A stretch of 64,000 nucleotides of DNA from Nocardioides albus (GCF_014648255.1 NZ_BMQT01000007.1:168846-232845); one strand, 5' to 3'; shown: positions 7,910 through 17,578, counted from the first letter of the stretch. The notes: a model not told the origin generated them from the letters alone. Translations and numbers: made by a program.

Positions 7910-8707
7910 ATGGCAGCTGTGCTGGAGTTCACCGACGTCACCGTACGCCGCGGGGGCAACGCCCTTCTCGACTCTGTGAGCTGGGTGGTCGAGGAGGATG
8001 AACGGTGGGTGATCCTCGGCCACAACGGTGCCGGCAAGACCACGCTGCTCCAGGCCGCCGCGGCCCAGCTCCACCCGACGTCGGGTGTCGTGAAGATCCT
8101 CGGCGAGCAGATCGGCCGAATCGACGTCTTCGAGCTGCGCCCGCGCATCGGCCTGACCTCCGCCGCGCTCGCCGACCGGATCCCGCGCCACGAGCTCGTC
8201 CGCGATGTCGTGGTGAGTGCGTCCTACGGTGTGGTCGGGCGCTGGCGTGAGCACTACGACGACCTCGACCACGACCGTGCCCAGGAGCTGCTGATCGAGG
8301 TCGGCATCAAGCACCTCGGCGAGCGGAAGTTCGGCACCCTCTCCGAGGGCGAGCGCAAGCGGGTCCAGCTGGCTCGCGCACTGATGGTCGACCCGGAGCT
8401 GCTGCTCCTCGATGAGCCGGCGGCCGGCCTCGACCTGGGCGGACGCGAGGACCTCGTCTCCACGCTGTCCACGCTCGCCTACGACCCTGACAGCCCCGCC
8501 ACGGTTCTCGTCTCCCACCACGTCGAGGAGATCCCGCCCGGCTTCAGCCACGTCCTGATGATGCGGGCCGGCCGGATCACCGCCCAGGGGCTCATCCAGG
8601 ACACTCTGACTGCGGCCAACCTCTCCAAGACCTTCGGGATGCCGCTCGAGCTCGAGGCGAGCGAGGGCCGTTATTGGGCCAAGCGTCGCGCACGTCACAC
8701 CCGGTAG
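7910..8707 (+). CDS. ABC transporter ATP-binding protein (orphan)
   Basis: A 265-residue single nucleotide-binding domain with Walker A GHNGAGKT, a signature LSEGERKRVQLARAL and Walker B LLLLDEPAAGLD, followed by the H-loop SHHVEEI. SEGE instead of SGGQ is a variant signature, seen in some iron or molybdate-type ATPases. No permease or binding protein gene is adjacent: its neighbours are an unknown protein and NfeD. It may serve a permease elsewhere or a non-transport role. Confidence 0.85.
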   Translation: MAAVLEFTDVTVRRGGNALLDSVSWVVEEDERWVILGHNGAGKTTLLQAAAAQLHPTSGVVKILGEQIGRIDVFELRPRIGLTSAALADRIPRHELVRDVVVSASYGVVGRWREHYDDLDHDRAQELLIEVGIKHLGERKFGTLSEGERKRVQLARALMVDPELLLLDEPAAGLDLGGREDLVSTLSTLAYDPDSPATVLVSHHVEEIPPGFSHVLMMRAGRITAQGLIQDTLTAANLSKTFGMPLELEASEGRYWAKRRARHTR

Positions 8708-8763
8708 CCCGAACGTTAAGAAGTCGGTACCCAAACCTCCCCGCAACGTGTGGCGCGTGTGGA

Positions 8764-8769
8764 TAGGGT
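8764..8769 (+). promoter_or_regulatory. -10 box of a leaderless nfeD promoter
   Basis: TAGGGT lies six bases before the ATG at 8776, again without a Shine-Dalgarno sequence. Confidence 0.45.
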
Positions 8770-8775
8770 GACGCC

Positions 8776-9237
8776 ATGGACTGGCAGGACTGGGATTGGG
8801 CGCTGTGGACGGGACTCGGTGCGCTGCTCGTCGTCGGCGAGCTCTTCAGCCTGGACCTGATCCTGCTGATGCTCGCCACCGGCGCCTTCGCGGGCGCTCT
8901 CACCGGCGCCTTCACCGACAGCTTCGTGCTCCAGGCGATCGTCGCGCTGGCGGTCTCGGTCTCGATGCTCGCGGTCGTACGTCCCGGGCTGGCCAAACGG
9001 CTCCACAACGGCCCGGAGATCCGGATCGGCGCCCAGAAGATGATCGGCGTCCAGGCCGTATCGACCGTCGAGATCAGCGCCCGCAAGCCCGGGCAGCTCA
9101 AGCTCGACGGTGAGATCTGGACCGCTCAGCCCTATGACGAGACGCTCGTGATCGCGGCCGGCACGCCGGTCGAGGTGCTCGAGATCAGAGGAGCGACGGC
9201 GTACGTCCATCCTCTTCCGGAGCTCGGGACTCCGTAG
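8776..9237 (+). CDS. NfeD family membrane protein
   Basis: A 153-residue short NfeD-type protein: two to three hydrophobic helices in the first 75 residues (WTGLGALLVVGELFSLDLILLMLATGAFAGAL and LQAIVALAVSVSMLAVVRP), then a soluble OB-fold domain (IGAQKMIGVQAVSTVEISARKPGQLKLDGEIW). NfeD proteins partner SPFH/stomatin proteins in membrane microdomains, and here the SPFH gene follows directly. The serine protease domain of long NfeD proteins is absent. Confidence 0.88.
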   Translation: MDWQDWDWALWTGLGALLVVGELFSLDLILLMLATGAFAGALTGAFTDSFVLQAIVALAVSVSMLAVVRPGLAKRLHNGPEIRIGAQKMIGVQAVSTVEISARKPGQLKLDGEIWTAQPYDETLVIAAGTPVEVLEIRGATAYVHPLPELGTP

Positions 9238-9285
9238 CTTTCCGGGCAACCTGACGCACAACGAATAGACAAGGACTGATTGGCA

Positions 9286-10374
9286 ATGGGTGGCATCATC
9301 CTGGCCCTACTGGTCATCTTGGCGGTGCTGGTGATCACCACGCTGGCCAAGACGATCAAGATCATCCCGCAGGCGCGGGTCGGCATCGTGGAGCGCTTCG
9401 GCAAGTTCCAGTCGAAGCGTGACCCCGGCCTGAACGCGGTGATCCCGTTCGTCGACAAGGTGCGCTACATGATCGACATGCGTGAGCAGGTCGTCGCGTT
9501 CGCGCCGCAGCCGGTGATCACCGAGGACAACCTGACCGTCTCGATCGATACGGTGATCTACTTCCAGGTCAACGACCCGGTGGCGGCGACCTACGAGATC
9601 GCCAACTACATCCAGGCCGTCGAGCAGCTCACCATGACCACCCTGCGCAACATCGTCGGTGGCATGACCCTGGAGGAGACGCTGACCAGCCGCGAGCAGA
9701 TCAACTCCGGTCTCTCGATCGTGCTCGACGAGGCCACCGGCCGCTGGGGCATCAAGGTCAAGCGCGTCGAGATCAAGTCGATCGACCCGCCCATGTCCAT
9801 CAAGGACGCGATGGAGAAGCAGATGCGCGCCGACCGCGACAAGCGCGCGGCGATCCTCACTGCCGAGGGTCAGCGCCAGTCCGCGATCCTCTCCGCGGAA
9901 GGAAACAAGCAGTCCGCCATCCTCAACGCCGAGGGTCAGCGCGAGTCGCAGATCCTGGCCGCGCAGGCCGACCGTGAGGCCGCGATCCTGCGCGCCCAGG
10001 GTGAGGGTCAGGCCATCCAGACCGTCTTCCAGGCGATCCACGACGGCCGCCCGGACCAGTCGCTGCTGGCCTACCAGTACCTCCAGATGATGCCGAAGAT
10101 CGCCGAGGGCGACGCCAACAAGGTCTGGATCGTGCCGAGCGAGATCGGCAAGGCGCTCGAGGGCCTCGGGTCGACGATGAACAGCCTCCAGGGCATCCCG
10201 GACGAGGTCGAGGGCCCGGTCAAGCGCGTCGACATGGGGTCGGCCGAGCCGACGATCGACCTCGAGCAGTCCTCTGCGGCCGCTGCCGTCCAGGAGGCGC
10301 TCGCCGAGGCCAAGCAGGCAGAGGCTCCCAACCGGCCGCAGGCTCCGCAGCCTCCGGCTGAGCCCACGGCCTAG
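9286..10374 (+). CDS. SPFH/stomatin-like (slipin) membrane protein
   Basis: A 362-residue stomatin-type protein: an N-terminal membrane anchor (residues 4-22), then the SPFH/Band 7 domain (IPQARVGIVERFGKFQSKRDPGLNAVIPF through KRVEIKSIDPP), and a coiled-coil region of repeated AEGQ-RQSAIL-type heptads. The proline-rich tail (PQAPQPPAEPTA) is probably disordered. I prefer the ATG at 9286 over the TTG at 9280 because AAGGA lies ten bases before it. Paired with NfeD it should scaffold membrane microdomains; the cargo is unknown. Confidence 0.9.
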   Translation: MGGIILALLVILAVLVITTLAKTIKIIPQARVGIVERFGKFQSKRDPGLNAVIPFVDKVRYMIDMREQVVAFAPQPVITEDNLTVSIDTVIYFQVNDPVAATYEIANYIQAVEQLTMTTLRNIVGGMTLEETLTSREQINSGLSIVLDEATGRWGIKVKRVEIKSIDPPMSIKDAMEKQMRADRDKRAAILTAEGQRQSAILSAEGNKQSAILNAEGQRESQILAAQADREAAILRAQGEGQAIQTVFQAIHDGRPDQSLLAYQYLQMMPKIAEGDANKVWIVPSEIGKALEGLGSTMNSLQGIPDEVEGPVKRVDMGSAEPTIDLEQSSAAAAVQEALAEAKQAEAPNRPQAPQPPAEPTA

Positions 10375-11136
10375 ATGGATCTTCTCCAAGCCGCCCTCAT
10401 CCTGATCGCCGGGGTGGGGGCGGGCACCATCAATGCCGCCGTCGGGTCGGGCACGTTGATCACGTTCCCGACCCTGCTGGCCTTCGGCGTACCCCCGGTG
10501 GTCGCCAACGTGTCCAACACGATCGGCCTGGTCCCGGGCTCGCTGGCCGGGGCCTGGGGCTACCGTCGCGAGCTCGCCGGCCAGCGCAGGAGGATCCTGC
10601 GGTTCGGGGTCGCGGCGCTCATCGGTGGCGCGGTCGGCGGGGTCCTGCTGCTCGTGCTGCCGCCGGGCGCCTTCGAGGCCATCGTCCCGGTCCTGATCGG
10701 GCTCGGGGTGGTCTTGGTGATCACCGGTCCGCGCATCTCCCGGTGGGTCGCCAAGCGTCATGGCGACCTGCCCGACGATGGCAGCGAGCGCTGGTGGGTC
10801 TGGCCGGCGATCGCGATGCTCGGCGTCTACGGTGGCTACTTCGGTGCTGCCCAGGGCGTGCTGATGATCGCGATCATCGGCATCGGGGTCGCCGAGTCGC
10901 TTCAGCGTCTCAACGCGCTCAAGAACATCCTGGTCGCCATCACCAACGGCATCTCCGGGCTCATCTTCGCCCTCGTGGCCGACGTCGACTGGCAGATCGC
11001 CGCCCTGATCGCCGTCGGCGCGACGATCGGTGGCCTGCTGGGCGCGAAGATCGGCCGCCGGCTACCTCCCAACGTGCTCCGCGGTGTGATCGTCGTGGTC
11101 GGCATCACCGCACTGGTCATGTTTCTAATGGGCTGA
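10375..11136 (+). CDS. TauE/SafE family sulfite/anion exporter
   Basis: A 253-residue polytopic protein with about eight membrane helices in two related halves, each opening with a glycine-rich loop (GVGAGTINAAVGSGTLITFPTL and GGYFGAAQGVLMIA). This is the TauE/SafE (DUF81) pattern; members move sulfite, sulfoacetate or related anions, but the substrate here is undetermined. The ATG immediately follows the SPFH stop codon (TAGATG), so the two are translated from one message. Confidence 0.88.
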   Translation: MDLLQAALILIAGVGAGTINAAVGSGTLITFPTLLAFGVPPVVANVSNTIGLVPGSLAGAWGYRRELAGQRRRILRFGVAALIGGAVGGVLLLVLPPGAFEAIVPVLIGLGVVLVITGPRISRWVAKRHGDLPDDGSERWWVWPAIAMLGVYGGYFGAAQGVLMIAIIGIGVAESLQRLNALKNILVAITNGISGLIFALVADVDWQIAALIAVGATIGGLLGAKIGRRLPPNVLRGVIVVVGITALVMFLMG

Positions 11137-11179
11137 GCCTGGTGGGCTGATCCTGGGCTGAGTCTGCTGAGATGGAGCC

Positions 11180-11848
11180 ATGGAGCTCTACGAGGCGATG
11201 CGGACCACCCATGCCGTACGCGACTTCACCGACGACCAGCTGAGCGACGAGATCCTCGCCAGGATCCTCGACAACGCCCGGTTCGCGCCTTCCGGCGGCA
11301 ACCGGCAGGGCGCCCACGTGGTGGTCGTACGCAGCCGGGAGACCCGCGAACGGATGGTCGAGCTGAGCGCGACCGGCGCCCGCAGATACCTCGCGCAGCA
11401 GAAGGCGGGGGAGATGCCGTGGAACACGGTGCACCCGAGCGCTGTCACCGACGATCAGATCGCTGCGACCGGAGTCCCACGCGCGATGACCGAGCCGCTG
11501 CTCACCGCGGCGGTGGTGCTCGTCTTCCTCGTCGACCTCGGCGTGGTGGCCTCGATCGACTCCGAGCTGGACCGGGTGGGCCTCGTCTCCGGTGCCTCGG
11601 TCTATCCGCTGGTGTGGAACACCCTCCTCGCCGCGCGCAACGAAGGGTTCGGTGGGGTCATCACCACGATGGCGGTCGCGGAGGAGCCGGCGCTCCTGGA
11701 GCTTCTCGGCGCCCCCGAGGGCCACGCCGTCGCCGCCGTCGTCCCGCTCGGGAGGCCGGTCAAGCAGCTCACCCGGCTCAGGCGGCAGCCGGTCGAGGAG
11801 TTCGTCACCCTGGAGACATACGCCGGGACACCACTGACAGACGACTGA
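11180..11848 (+). CDS. Nitroreductase family protein
   Basis: A 222-residue FMN-dependent oxidoreductase of the nitroreductase fold. It shows the N-terminal AMRTTHAVRDFTDD block with flavin-contacting arginine, RFAPSGGNRQGAH in the middle and GFGGVITTMAV-EEPALLELLGAP near the end. Such enzymes reduce nitro compounds, enones or dehydrogenate peptides; the real substrate is unknown. The stop codon lies inside a long palindrome that separates it from the convergent BCCT gene. Confidence 0.88.
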   Translation: MELYEAMRTTHAVRDFTDDQLSDEILARILDNARFAPSGGNRQGAHVVVVRSRETRERMVELSATGARRYLAQQKAGEMPWNTVHPSAVTDDQIAATGVPRAMTEPLLTAAVVLVFLVDLGVVASIDSELDRVGLVSGASVYPLVWNTLLAARNEGFGGVITTMAVAEEPALLELLGAPEGHAVAAVVPLGRPVKQLTRLRRQPVEEFVTLETYAGTPLTDD

Positions 11849-11877
11849 TGGCGGGGTCTCGAGACCCCGCCATCAGT
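11844..11877. terminator. Perfect 34-bp palindrome between convergent genes
   Basis: Two 17-base arms (ACTGATGGCGGGGTCTC and its exact complement) meet without a loop. The left arm contains the nitroreductase stop codon. It reads the same on both strands and sits between two convergent genes, so it probably terminates both. There is no uridine tract. Confidence 0.75.
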
Positions 11878-11892
11878 TTCAGACCTGGAAGA

Positions 11893-13689
11893 TCAGACCT
11901 TGTCGGTCGGAGTCTCGCCGGTCTCGGACACCGGGGTGGACCCGGAGCCGTTGCTGTGGTCGTCCTCGATGACCGCGAGCGCGAAGTCGTCGCCGTGCTC
12001 GGTGACACCGGTGATGACGGCCTGCTCGACCACGTCCGCGGCGTACTGTCCACGCACGATCAGCGGGTCGGTCTGCAGATCCTTCTGCAGCGAGACCGCC
12101 AGTCCGACCATGATCACCGTGAACGGCAGCGCCGCCACGATCGTGATCGTCTGAAGACCGGAGAGCGCGTCCGCGCCACCGGCGATCAGACCCAGGATGG
12201 CCACGACACCGGTCGCAACACCCCAGAAGATGACGGTGGGCCTCGTGGGCTCCTCCGCGCCACGCTCGGAGAGCGTGCCCATCACGATCGAGGCCGCATC
12301 GGCACCGGAGACGAAGAAGATCGCCACCAGGACCATGACCAGGACGCTCATGACCGTCGCCATCGGGAACTGGTCGAGGGTGGTGAACAGCTGGGACTCG
12401 ACCCCGCCGAGCCCGGCGATGTCGACGATGCCGTCACGCTGCAGGTCGATGGCGGTGCCACCCATGATGCAGAACCAGATCACGCTGACGGCGCTGGGCA
12501 CGAGAAGAACGCCGGCGACGAACTGCCGGATGGTGCGCCCACGCGAGATCCGCGCGATGAACATGCCGACGAACGGCGTCCAGGAGATCCACCAGGCCCA
12601 GTAGAAGATGGTCCAGGAACCGAGCCATGCGGAGGTCTCCTCGCCGCCGACACCGGTGCGGGCAGACATCTGGGCGAGGTCGCCGACGTAGGTGCCGAGC
12701 GAGGTCGGGATCAGGTCGAGGATGAAGACCGTCGGGCCGACGACGAACAGGAACAGCGCCAGGAACAGCGCCAGCACCATGTTGATGTTGGAGAGCCACT
12801 GGATGCCCTTGGCCACACCCGAGACCGCGGAGATCACGAAGCAGACGGTCAGGACCGCGATGATCCCGATGAGGACGTTGTTGCCGACCTCGCCGAGCCC
12901 GGCCACGATCTGCAGGCCGCTCTCGATCTGGATCGCGCCCGTGCCGAGCGAGGTGGCGGAGCCGAACAGGGTCGCGAAGATCGCGAAGATGTCGATCGCC
13001 TTGCCGGCCGGCCCTTCGACGGTCTTCTTGCCGAGCAGTGGCGCGAAGGCCGAGGAGATCAGGCTGACGCGACCCTTGCGGTAGGCGCCGTAGCCGATCG
13101 CCAGGCCGACGACCGCGTAGATCGCCCACGGGTGCAGCGTCCAGTGGAACATGGTGGTCGCCATGGCCGTCTGGATGGCCTCGGGGTTGCCTGCCTCGCC
13201 GGTGCCCGGAGGCGGGGTGACGAAGTGCGAGATCGGCTCGCTCACGCCGTAGAACATCAGACCGATGCCCATGCCGGCGCTGAACATCATCGCGATCCAC
13301 GAAGCCGTCTTGAACTCAGGCTTCTCGTCGTCACGGCCCAACGGGATGTTGCCGTACTTACTCACGGCGAGCCAGATGATGTAGATGACGAAACCGCTGG
13401 CCGTCAGGACGAAGAACCAGCCCGCTTTGTCGAGCACCCAGCCAAGGGCGCTGTTGGCCACGGAGCTCAAACCGTCGGTATTGATGAACCCCCAAGCCAT
13501 GAAGGCGATGGCGATGGCGGCGGCTGTGCCGAAGACGACCCAGTCAATACCTTTGCGATGGTCCTGGTCGCTCGAGATCGGCAGGTCCAACGCTGGGTGT
13601 GGAACGACGTCGCCCGTGGGGGACTTGAGGAGGTCGGTGGGATGGTGGTCGGAATGTTTGGGACTGTCTGTCTTCTTGTCAGAAGTCAC
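11893..13689 (-). CDS. BCCT family osmolyte (betaine/carnitine/choline) transporter
   Basis: A 598-residue secondary transporter with about twelve membrane helices. The BCCT signature is clear: WTIFYWAWWISWTPFVGMFIARISRGRTIRQF, with earlier GIDWVVF and FSAGMGIGLMFYGVSEP blocks. N- and C-terminal tails are long and charged; in BetP-type members such tails sense osmotic stress. The GTG at 13689 has GGAAGGAC about eight bases upstream, so the extra in-frame codons to 13815 are not used. Substrate is probably a betaine-like solute. Confidence 0.92.
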   Translation of the reverse strand: MTSDKKTDSPKHSDHHPTDLLKSPTGDVVPHPALDLPISSDQDHRKGIDWVVFGTAAAIAIAFMAWGFINTDGLSSVANSALGWVLDKAGWFFVLTASGFVIYIIWLAVSKYGNIPLGRDDEKPEFKTASWIAMMFSAGMGIGLMFYGVSEPISHFVTPPPGTGEAGNPEAIQTAMATTMFHWTLHPWAIYAVVGLAIGYGAYRKGRVSLISSAFAPLLGKKTVEGPAGKAIDIFAIFATLFGSATSLGTGAIQIESGLQIVAGLGEVGNNVLIGIIAVLTVCFVISAVSGVAKGIQWLSNINMVLALFLALFLFVVGPTVFILDLIPTSLGTYVGDLAQMSARTGVGGEETSAWLGSWTIFYWAWWISWTPFVGMFIARISRGRTIRQFVAGVLLVPSAVSVIWFCIMGGTAIDLQRDGIVDIAGLGGVESQLFTTLDQFPMATVMSVLVMVLVAIFFVSGADAASIVMGTLSERGAEEPTRPTVIFWGVATGVVAILGLIAGGADALSGLQTITIVAALPFTVIMVGLAVSLQKDLQTDPLIVRGQYAADVVEQAVITGVTEHGDDFALAVIEDDHSNGSGSTPVSETGETPTDKV

Positions 13690-13792
13690 ACTGTGTCCTT
13701 CCGTTCGGGGGTCGGGACCACAGCACCCTAACGCGCACCGGCGTTGCCTTCCGTTCACCGGGGGTAAACGGTCAGGAGATTGACAACAGCTG

Positions 13793-13815
13793 ATGGCCCG
13801 ACTGTGTCGGGCCAT
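13793..13815. terminator. Short hairpin downstream of the alpha/beta hydrolase gene
   Basis: ATGGCCCGAC and GTCGGGCCAT flank a TGT loop. It follows the hydrolase stop codon on the minus strand and precedes the BCCT promoter region. There is no U-tract. Confidence 0.6.
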
Positions 13816-13848
13816 TTGAAGAGCTGTTCGGGAATTGAGTGAGGTCGT

Positions 13849-14802
13849 CTAGACGCCGTACGCAGCCAGCCAGCGCTCGATCTCGGCGTAGGCCTGCTTG
13901 CGGACCTCCGGACGAGACAGGATCACGTCGTGCTTCGCCCCGGGGACGGCGACATAGGTGACGTGGCTGCCGATGGCGGTCGACCAGCGCCTGATCTGGC
14001 GCACGTCGAGCACGATGTCGGTGGAGTGGACCAGATCGCCCATCGTCTTGGGCTTGCTGGAGCGGTCGGAGGAGAGCACCAGCACGGGCGCCTTCACGTC
14101 CAGGCCGCGGTGGAGCTTGGCGTGGCCGTCGCGGATCGCCTTGAGCCAGCCGAGCCGGACCGGGTAGGAGCCGACCGGCTTGAGCCCGAGGTCGAACTCC
14201 CACTCGCCGTCGTGGTCGACATGGAGCGACATCGTGTAGAAACCGCTCACGTCGCGACCGAGCTCCCGCATCGGGACCCGGTGGCCGATCCGGCGAACCA
14301 CCGGCGTAGCCAGCTCTCGCAGCAGGAACGAGCCCTGCAGGTCGAGCCAAGGGGAGTTGAGGACCATCCCGGCCAACGCGTCGGGCTGGCGGTCGTCAGC
14401 CCACAGCGAGACGGTCAGCCCGCCCGTGGAATGGGCGCTGAGCATGATGTGGGAGTGACCGTCGCGCTCGGCGATCCGCTCCCACGCGGCGTCGATCTCG
14501 TCGAAGTACTCCGAGAGATCGCCGATGTACGTCCCCGACTGGTGCTCACGGAGCGAGCGACCGTACTTGCGCAGGTCGAGGGCGTAGAAGTCGTAGCCGC
14601 GCGCGGTCCACCACTCGGCGTACTCCTTCTGGAAGAAGTAGTCGGAGAACCCGTGGACGTAGAGGACGGCGCCCTTCGCGTCGTCGTCGCCGTCCGGATA
14701 GGCGGCGAGCTTGACCAGCGTGGCCACGACCGTGCCCTCGAAGTCGTCTGCGAGCTCGATGGTCTCGACGGTGTAGGGCTCACCGAGTACGTCGATCGTC
14801 AT
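13849..14802 (-). CDS. Alpha/beta hydrolase (serine aminopeptidase/lysophospholipase-like)
   Basis: A 317-residue alpha/beta hydrolase of the S33/Hydrolase_4 type. The oxyanion HGFSDYFF, nucleophile elbow SAHSTGG (Ser in HSTGG), and a C-terminal histidine in GAKHDV are visible. It is the last gene of a leftward operon behind two condensation-fold proteins; the gap to the preceding stop codon is 12 bases. In lipid and peptide pathways a hydrolase in this position can release or edit acyl chains, so it may serve the same unknown product. Confidence 0.85.
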   Translation of the reverse strand: MTIDVLGEPYTVETIELADDFEGTVVATLVKLAAYPDGDDDAKGAVLYVHGFSDYFFQKEYAEWWTARGYDFYALDLRKYGRSLREHQSGTYIGDLSEYFDEIDAAWERIAERDGHSHIMLSAHSTGGLTVSLWADDRQPDALAGMVLNSPWLDLQGSFLLRELATPVVRRIGHRVPMRELGRDVSGFYTMSLHVDHDGEWEFDLGLKPVGSYPVRLGWLKAIRDGHAKLHRGLDVKAPVLVLSSDRSSKPKTMGDLVHSTDIVLDVRQIRRWSTAIGSHVTYVAVPGAKHDVILSRPEVRKQAYAEIERWLAAYGV

Positions 14803-14814
14803 GACCGCATCTTC

Positions 14815-16221
14815 TCACCAGAACCCAGGTGTGAGCCCCCAGCGTCCGTAGACGTTCGTCACGATCTCCTCGAGGCGCTCGGAGTCGGGCACGGCGTCAG
14901 GGTCGAGTGCGCGGATGGCAAGGCTGCACGTATCGCCGACCTCGGACCACCATGAGGCGACTCCGCCGCGCATTCGGCGCAGCTCGCCACGGGTCGCGCC
15001 CAGGGCAAGGCCACGGATCAGGATCGAGTCGGCGGCCACGCCGAACGGGGCGATGAAGTCGGGGTCGGGCCGGCCCAGGTTGGAAGCCAGGCCGAGCGGT
15101 GTGACCACGTCTTTGAGCAGCGGCCGGGCGATCCTGTCCGGGATCATCTGCGCCAGCGGCGCGAGGTGCGCGAGCGCGTCAGGCCGGGTGCCCTTGAAGA
15201 GGGCGGAGAACTCCTGCTTCGACCGCTCCCGGATGTGGGCGAGGTCGGTGACCCGGCCGACGCCGTCGCGCAGCTCGGTCTCCACCGCGATCGAGACGCC
15301 CGAGGTGGCGTTGGCACGCAGGTCGCCCTCACCGCGCAACGATACGGGCAGCGACATCTTGACCGGCTCGCCGGGGCGTACGATCCCGGCCTCGAGCAGC
15401 ACCTCGACCGAGATCGCGATCTGGAGGGCGTTCGAGGTGCCGCCTGCCCGTTCGGCAGCGGCGTCCCACTCGCCGAGCGGGCAGTCGGCGCCGACGCAGG
15501 CGGCCTCGTGGATCACGTCGTCGTCGGGCTGTGGCGGAGGAACCGGACGCTTCTCGGACGACTGGGCCTCCGGCGCAGGGAGCTTCCCGGCTTTCCGCGC
15601 CGCGCGGAGACCACGGACGGCAGCGCGCGCCATCGTGCGGGCGTCGCGCCAGTCGTCTCTCCGGCTGCCCGCGGACGCCGCGGGGAGCTGTGGCAGGCGC
15701 TGGCGGCGTACGGCCGCGATCAGGGCCCCGAGCTTCATCCCGCCGTCGCAGACGATGTGCGAGGCGTTGTAGGCCACGATCGTGCCGCCATCGGTGCTGT
15801 GGGCCATGAAGAACGCCCACAGCGGTCCTTCGACCGGGTCGAACGGGACCTCGTCGGCGGTGCCGTCGAGCCAGGCCATCAGCTGGCCCGGCTCGATCCG
15901 GTCAGGGTGCAGGCGGACCGGCTCGGTCCTCGTCGCCGGCACCCAGTGCGAGCGTGCACCGAGGACCTTGGGGCGTACGACGAGGCGGTTGAGCGGACCT
16001 CTGGCCAGCTCGTCGACGAGCTCCTGGACCGCCTCGACCGGGATCTCCGTCGGAAAGCGCCACGCGGTCTGGTTGACGACCGGGATGCCGATGACGGTCG
16101 CGGAGCGAAGGAAGACCTCATCGTCGTAGGTCAGCCGGTTGGTGCGCTCGGGAGCGAACGGCGCCGGCCGAGCGCCGCGGCTCGCTGGTGGCAGCGAGGG
16201 CAGGATCACAGGCTCAGGCAC
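14815..16221 (-). CDS. Stand-alone condensation/WS-DGAT-fold acyltransferase B
   Basis: A 468-residue protein with the catalytic HxxxDG motif of the condensation-domain superfamily as SHIVCDGG (His155, Asp159, Gly160). NAMSLPVSLR-like blocks (VKMSLPVSLRGEGDLRANATS) and GLASNLGRPD resemble the late SN-motif of wax-ester synthase/DGAT proteins. Residues 190-235 form a charged, Pro/Ala-rich linker. The GTG start is four bases after the stop of the upstream acyltransferase, implying coupling. It should transfer an acyl or aminoacyl group to an alcohol or amine; donor and acceptor are unknown. Confidence 0.75.
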   Translation of the reverse strand: MPEPVILPSLPPASRGARPAPFAPERTNRLTYDDEVFLRSATVIGIPVVNQTAWRFPTEIPVEAVQELVDELARGPLNRLVVRPKVLGARSHWVPATRTEPVRLHPDRIEPGQLMAWLDGTADEVPFDPVEGPLWAFFMAHSTDGGTIVAYNASHIVCDGGMKLGALIAAVRRQRLPQLPAASAGSRRDDWRDARTMARAAVRGLRAARKAGKLPAPEAQSSEKRPVPPPQPDDDVIHEAACVGADCPLGEWDAAAERAGGTSNALQIAISVEVLLEAGIVRPGEPVKMSLPVSLRGEGDLRANATSGVSIAVETELRDGVGRVTDLAHIRERSKQEFSALFKGTRPDALAHLAPLAQMIPDRIARPLLKDVVTPLGLASNLGRPDPDFIAPFGVAADSILIRGLALGATRGELRRMRGGVASWWSEVGDTCSLAIRALDPDAVPDSERLEEIVTNVYGRWGLTPGFW

Positions 16222-16225
16222 GTGG

Positions 16226-17578
16226 TCACCACACCTCGACGGTCAGACCCCACGAGCCGAGCTCCTCGACGACCAGGCTCTTCAGGAATGCCAGATCGGG
16301 TACGCGGTCGGGCTCGGCGGCGACCAGGTTGAGCGTCGTACGCGGCCCCGACTGGATCAGCCAGGAGATGATCCCGCCGCCGACGTCGTAGGCGTCCTGG
16401 GCGGTCGCGTTCTGGTAACCGGCGAGGCCGGCCACGAGGCGTACGTCCTCGCCCATCGCGTAACGGTATTCGTCGGGGAGCTGAGGCAGGTTGGAGGCCA
16501 TGCACGCGGCGGCCGGGGGCTGGGGGAGCTTGTCGAGGACTGCGTCGGGCAGCATCTGCATCATCGCCAGCGGCACCGGCACGAGGCCCGGTCCCGCCTG
16601 ACCGAGCCGGATGTAGGCCGCCTTGGAGAGCCTCTTGATCTCGGCGAGGTCGCGCCTGTCGAGCACGTCGCGAGGCACCTCGACCATGGCCACGCGCGTC
16701 GAGTTGGCGCGTACGTCCCCGGGCTGGAAGTCGCTCATCGGCAGCGAGACCGGGACATCGCCACGGTCGACCGGCACGTGGTCGATGCGGACCAGCAGGT
16801 CGGCGACCACGTTGATGAACCAGGCGTTGGTCGAGCCGCCGTGCTCGGCGGCGACCTTCGTCATCGTCTCGGTGTCGAACTCGGCGATCATCCGCGGCAT
16901 CCGCCAGGCGTGCGGGTCCGGGTTCGGAGTGGTCCTCGGGTAGACGCGGGGCGCCTTGGTGGCGCGTGCGGCGGTGCCGTCCTGCTTGGCCCGACGACGT
17001 GCCGTGGCCCAGTCTCGGACCGCACGCCACTGTGCACGGCTGTCGGCCGCCTCCGCACGGAGGCGGTCCCAGCCGCTGGCCGGCACGGGCGGCAGCCGCA
17101 GCGGCTCACCGCGCGAGGCCCGGCACACCGCGTCCAGGACGGAGCCGCCGTCACCGACCGCATGGGCGAGCAGCAGCGAGACGACCGAGGTGCCGTCGTC
17201 GAGGTTGATCGCGGTGAGCCGGTAGGTCAGGCCCTCGTGGGGGTCGAGGTGGTCGCCGTGACGCTCCTGGAGCCAGTCGGCGATCTCGGCGGCCGGGAGG
17301 GTGTCGTCGTAGAGCTCGATCGACGGCTCCCGGTCCGCATTCGTCCACAGGTCACGGGCGCCTGGGAGCTTCGCCCGGTGCAGCCTCCGCGACAGTCCGC
17401 CCCCAGCGAGGCCGGTCGCGATGTGCCGGAGCCGGTCGGGGTCGTAGGGACTCTCGAGCCGCCAGATCCACTGGTTGGCGATCGGGCTCCCGAGGCCGCG
17501 ATGGCGTCGGGCGAAGAGATCGTCGGCGAACTGCAGGCGGCCGGAGTTGTCGATCGGCGTACGAATGACAGCAGGCAT
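16226..17578 (-). CDS. Stand-alone condensation/WS-DGAT-fold acyltransferase A
   Basis: First gene of the leftward operon, 450 residues. The active-site motif is AHAVGDGG (His139, Asp143, Gly144); the second half has VPVSLPMSDFQPGDVRANSTRVAM and ACMASNLPQLPDEY, in the positions of the DFG-like and SN-motifs of the superfamily. It aligns by eye with protein B in overall plan and probably arose by duplication. The ATG at 17578 has GAGGA five to six bases upstream. It has no signal peptide or membrane helix, so it acts in the cytoplasm or on the inner face of the membrane. Confidence 0.75.
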   Translation of the reverse strand: MPAVIRTPIDNSGRLQFADDLFARRHRGLGSPIANQWIWRLESPYDPDRLRHIATGLAGGGLSRRLHRAKLPGARDLWTNADREPSIELYDDTLPAAEIADWLQERHGDHLDPHEGLTYRLTAINLDDGTSVVSLLLAHAVGDGGSVLDAVCRASRGEPLRLPPVPASGWDRLRAEAADSRAQWRAVRDWATARRRAKQDGTAARATKAPRVYPRTTPNPDPHAWRMPRMIAEFDTETMTKVAAEHGGSTNAWFINVVADLLVRIDHVPVDRGDVPVSLPMSDFQPGDVRANSTRVAMVEVPRDVLDRRDLAEIKRLSKAAYIRLGQAGPGLVPVPLAMMQMLPDAVLDKLPQPPAAACMASNLPQLPDEYRYAMGEDVRLVAGLAGYQNATAQDAYDVGGGIISWLIQSGPRTTLNLVAAEPDRVPDLAFLKSLVVEELGSWGLTVEVW